Shown piece after piece: positions 6,437-6,697 of a stretch of 6,697 nt of DNA. Origin of the DNA: Neptunomonas sp. (GTDB lineage Bacteria; Pseudomonadota; Gammaproteobacteria; Pseudomonadales; Balneatricaceae). The stretch spans positions 1-6,697 of the forward strand of contig SDWN01000824.1 in the NCBI GenBank assembly GCA_004195305.1, read 5' to 3'. The notes beneath the pieces were generated by a model. It was not told the origin of the DNA and made no database searches. It saw only the letters and a program-made list of their open reading frames with translations. Each line of letters opens with the position of its first letter. The first letter of the stretch is position 1. A program made the position numbers and the translations under genes.

Positions 6437-6575
6437 CTAAGTAATTGTTAGCGACAAACAGGATCAACAAAGAAGCGGAACGAAGGATAAAGATCAACAC
6501 CGAATCATCAGAGATGCGCTCGGTATTAGCGTTGAAATAGAGTTTCAAACAATCGAAATCAATTAGTCTGCGCAT
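6390..6575 (-). pseudogene. Hybrid small ORF at the hsdS-side/hsdR junction
   Basis: An ATG at 6573-6575 follows AGGGGCG at a plausible ribosome-site distance and opens a 61-codon frame. The first 45 or so residues ('MRRLIDFDCLKLYFNANTER', then a hydrophobic run 'SVLIFILRSASLLILFV') come from sequence not seen in the left arm. From about 6440 the frame enters hsdR-derived DNA in a different frame, giving the unrelated tail 'PPARYPAKGRRSGL'. It is probably the 5' part of a small gene following hsdS, cut by the deletion that removed most of hsdR. I do not recognise the N-terminal part. One hydrophobic segment could span a membrane, but expression is uncertain. Confidence 0.35.
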
Positions 6576-6592
6576 GGTGTACGCCCCTATGA

Positions 6593-6697
6593 TTAGGTTG
6601 TCTTATTTGATTTCCCAGAGAAATTAACGATCCGCTGTCTAAGGGCTTCGGCTCGAGAAGCGACGGCATTAATCACGATCGCTTCGGCACTCTCTTT
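6593..6697 (-). CDS. Possible HsdS C-terminus (5' part outside window)
   Basis: The frame is open from the right window edge to the TAA at 6593-6595 (34 codons). It reads 'ESAEAIVINAVASRAEALRQ' then 'RIVNFSGKSNKTT'. The helical pattern with 'AEALRQxI' near the end followed by an 'FSGK' tail resembles the C-terminal helix of type I specificity subunits (typically 'RLRQSIL..AFSGK'). Its position upstream of an hsdR remnant on the same strand fits hsdS before hsdR. HsdS would set the DNA target and form the methyltransferase with HsdM. The call rests on a short segment plus context; whether the rest is intact cannot be seen. Confidence 0.45.
   Translation of the reverse strand, partial: KESAEAIVINAVASRAEALRQRIVNFSGKSNKTT

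Noticed and set aside
1..6697. CRISPR array
   Set aside because: No regularly spaced direct repeats were seen anywhere in the window.

Overview
The window is an accessory, defence-type region of what is probably a gammaproteobacterium. This rests on moderate GC, no sign of a non-standard genetic code, and an HsdR resembling those of gammaproteobacteria such as Pseudomonas or Halomonas relatives. The genus cannot be fixed from this sequence.

Left half (2-4348, + strand): the working part of a type I restriction-modification locus. It holds the 3' end of a DUF5655-type gene, a complete hsdR (1095 aa; nuclease plus DEAH translocase), and, 24 bp after hsdR, a complete DUF6933-family gene. hsdM and hsdS are not seen in this orientation and would be expected to the left of the window.

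Middle (about 4349-5400): about 1 kb with no convincing intact gene. It contains a (GA)7 tract, an AT-rich stretch, a dense run of hairpins (about 4911-5207), a tRNA-like relic, and the frameshifted 3' end of an unidentified minus-strand gene followed by a terminator-like hairpin.

Right half (5402-6697, - strand): the decayed remains of a second, related type I locus, tail to tail with the first. Reading leftward from the right edge there is an HsdS-like C-terminus, a short hybrid ORF, the last 138 codons of an hsdR with two internal TAG stops, and a DUF6933 pseudogene with an internal TAA and a 93-base in-frame deletion. The two arms (3377-4504 and 5402-6436) are colinear. Their lengths differ by exactly the 93-base deletion, and the hsdR-DUF6933 gap (24 bp) and the gap from the DUF6933 stop to the inner repeat (115 bp) are the same in both. 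Protein identity is about 88% over the HsdR tail and roughly 70% over DUF6933. The arms end inward in a non-coding 41-bp inverted repeat that is perfectly identical.

Taken together, HsdR would cut unmodified DNA with HsdM/HsdS encoded outside the window. DUF6933 follows hsdR in both diverged copies, which makes it a candidate accessory gene of this type I lineage. The right arm looks non-functional.
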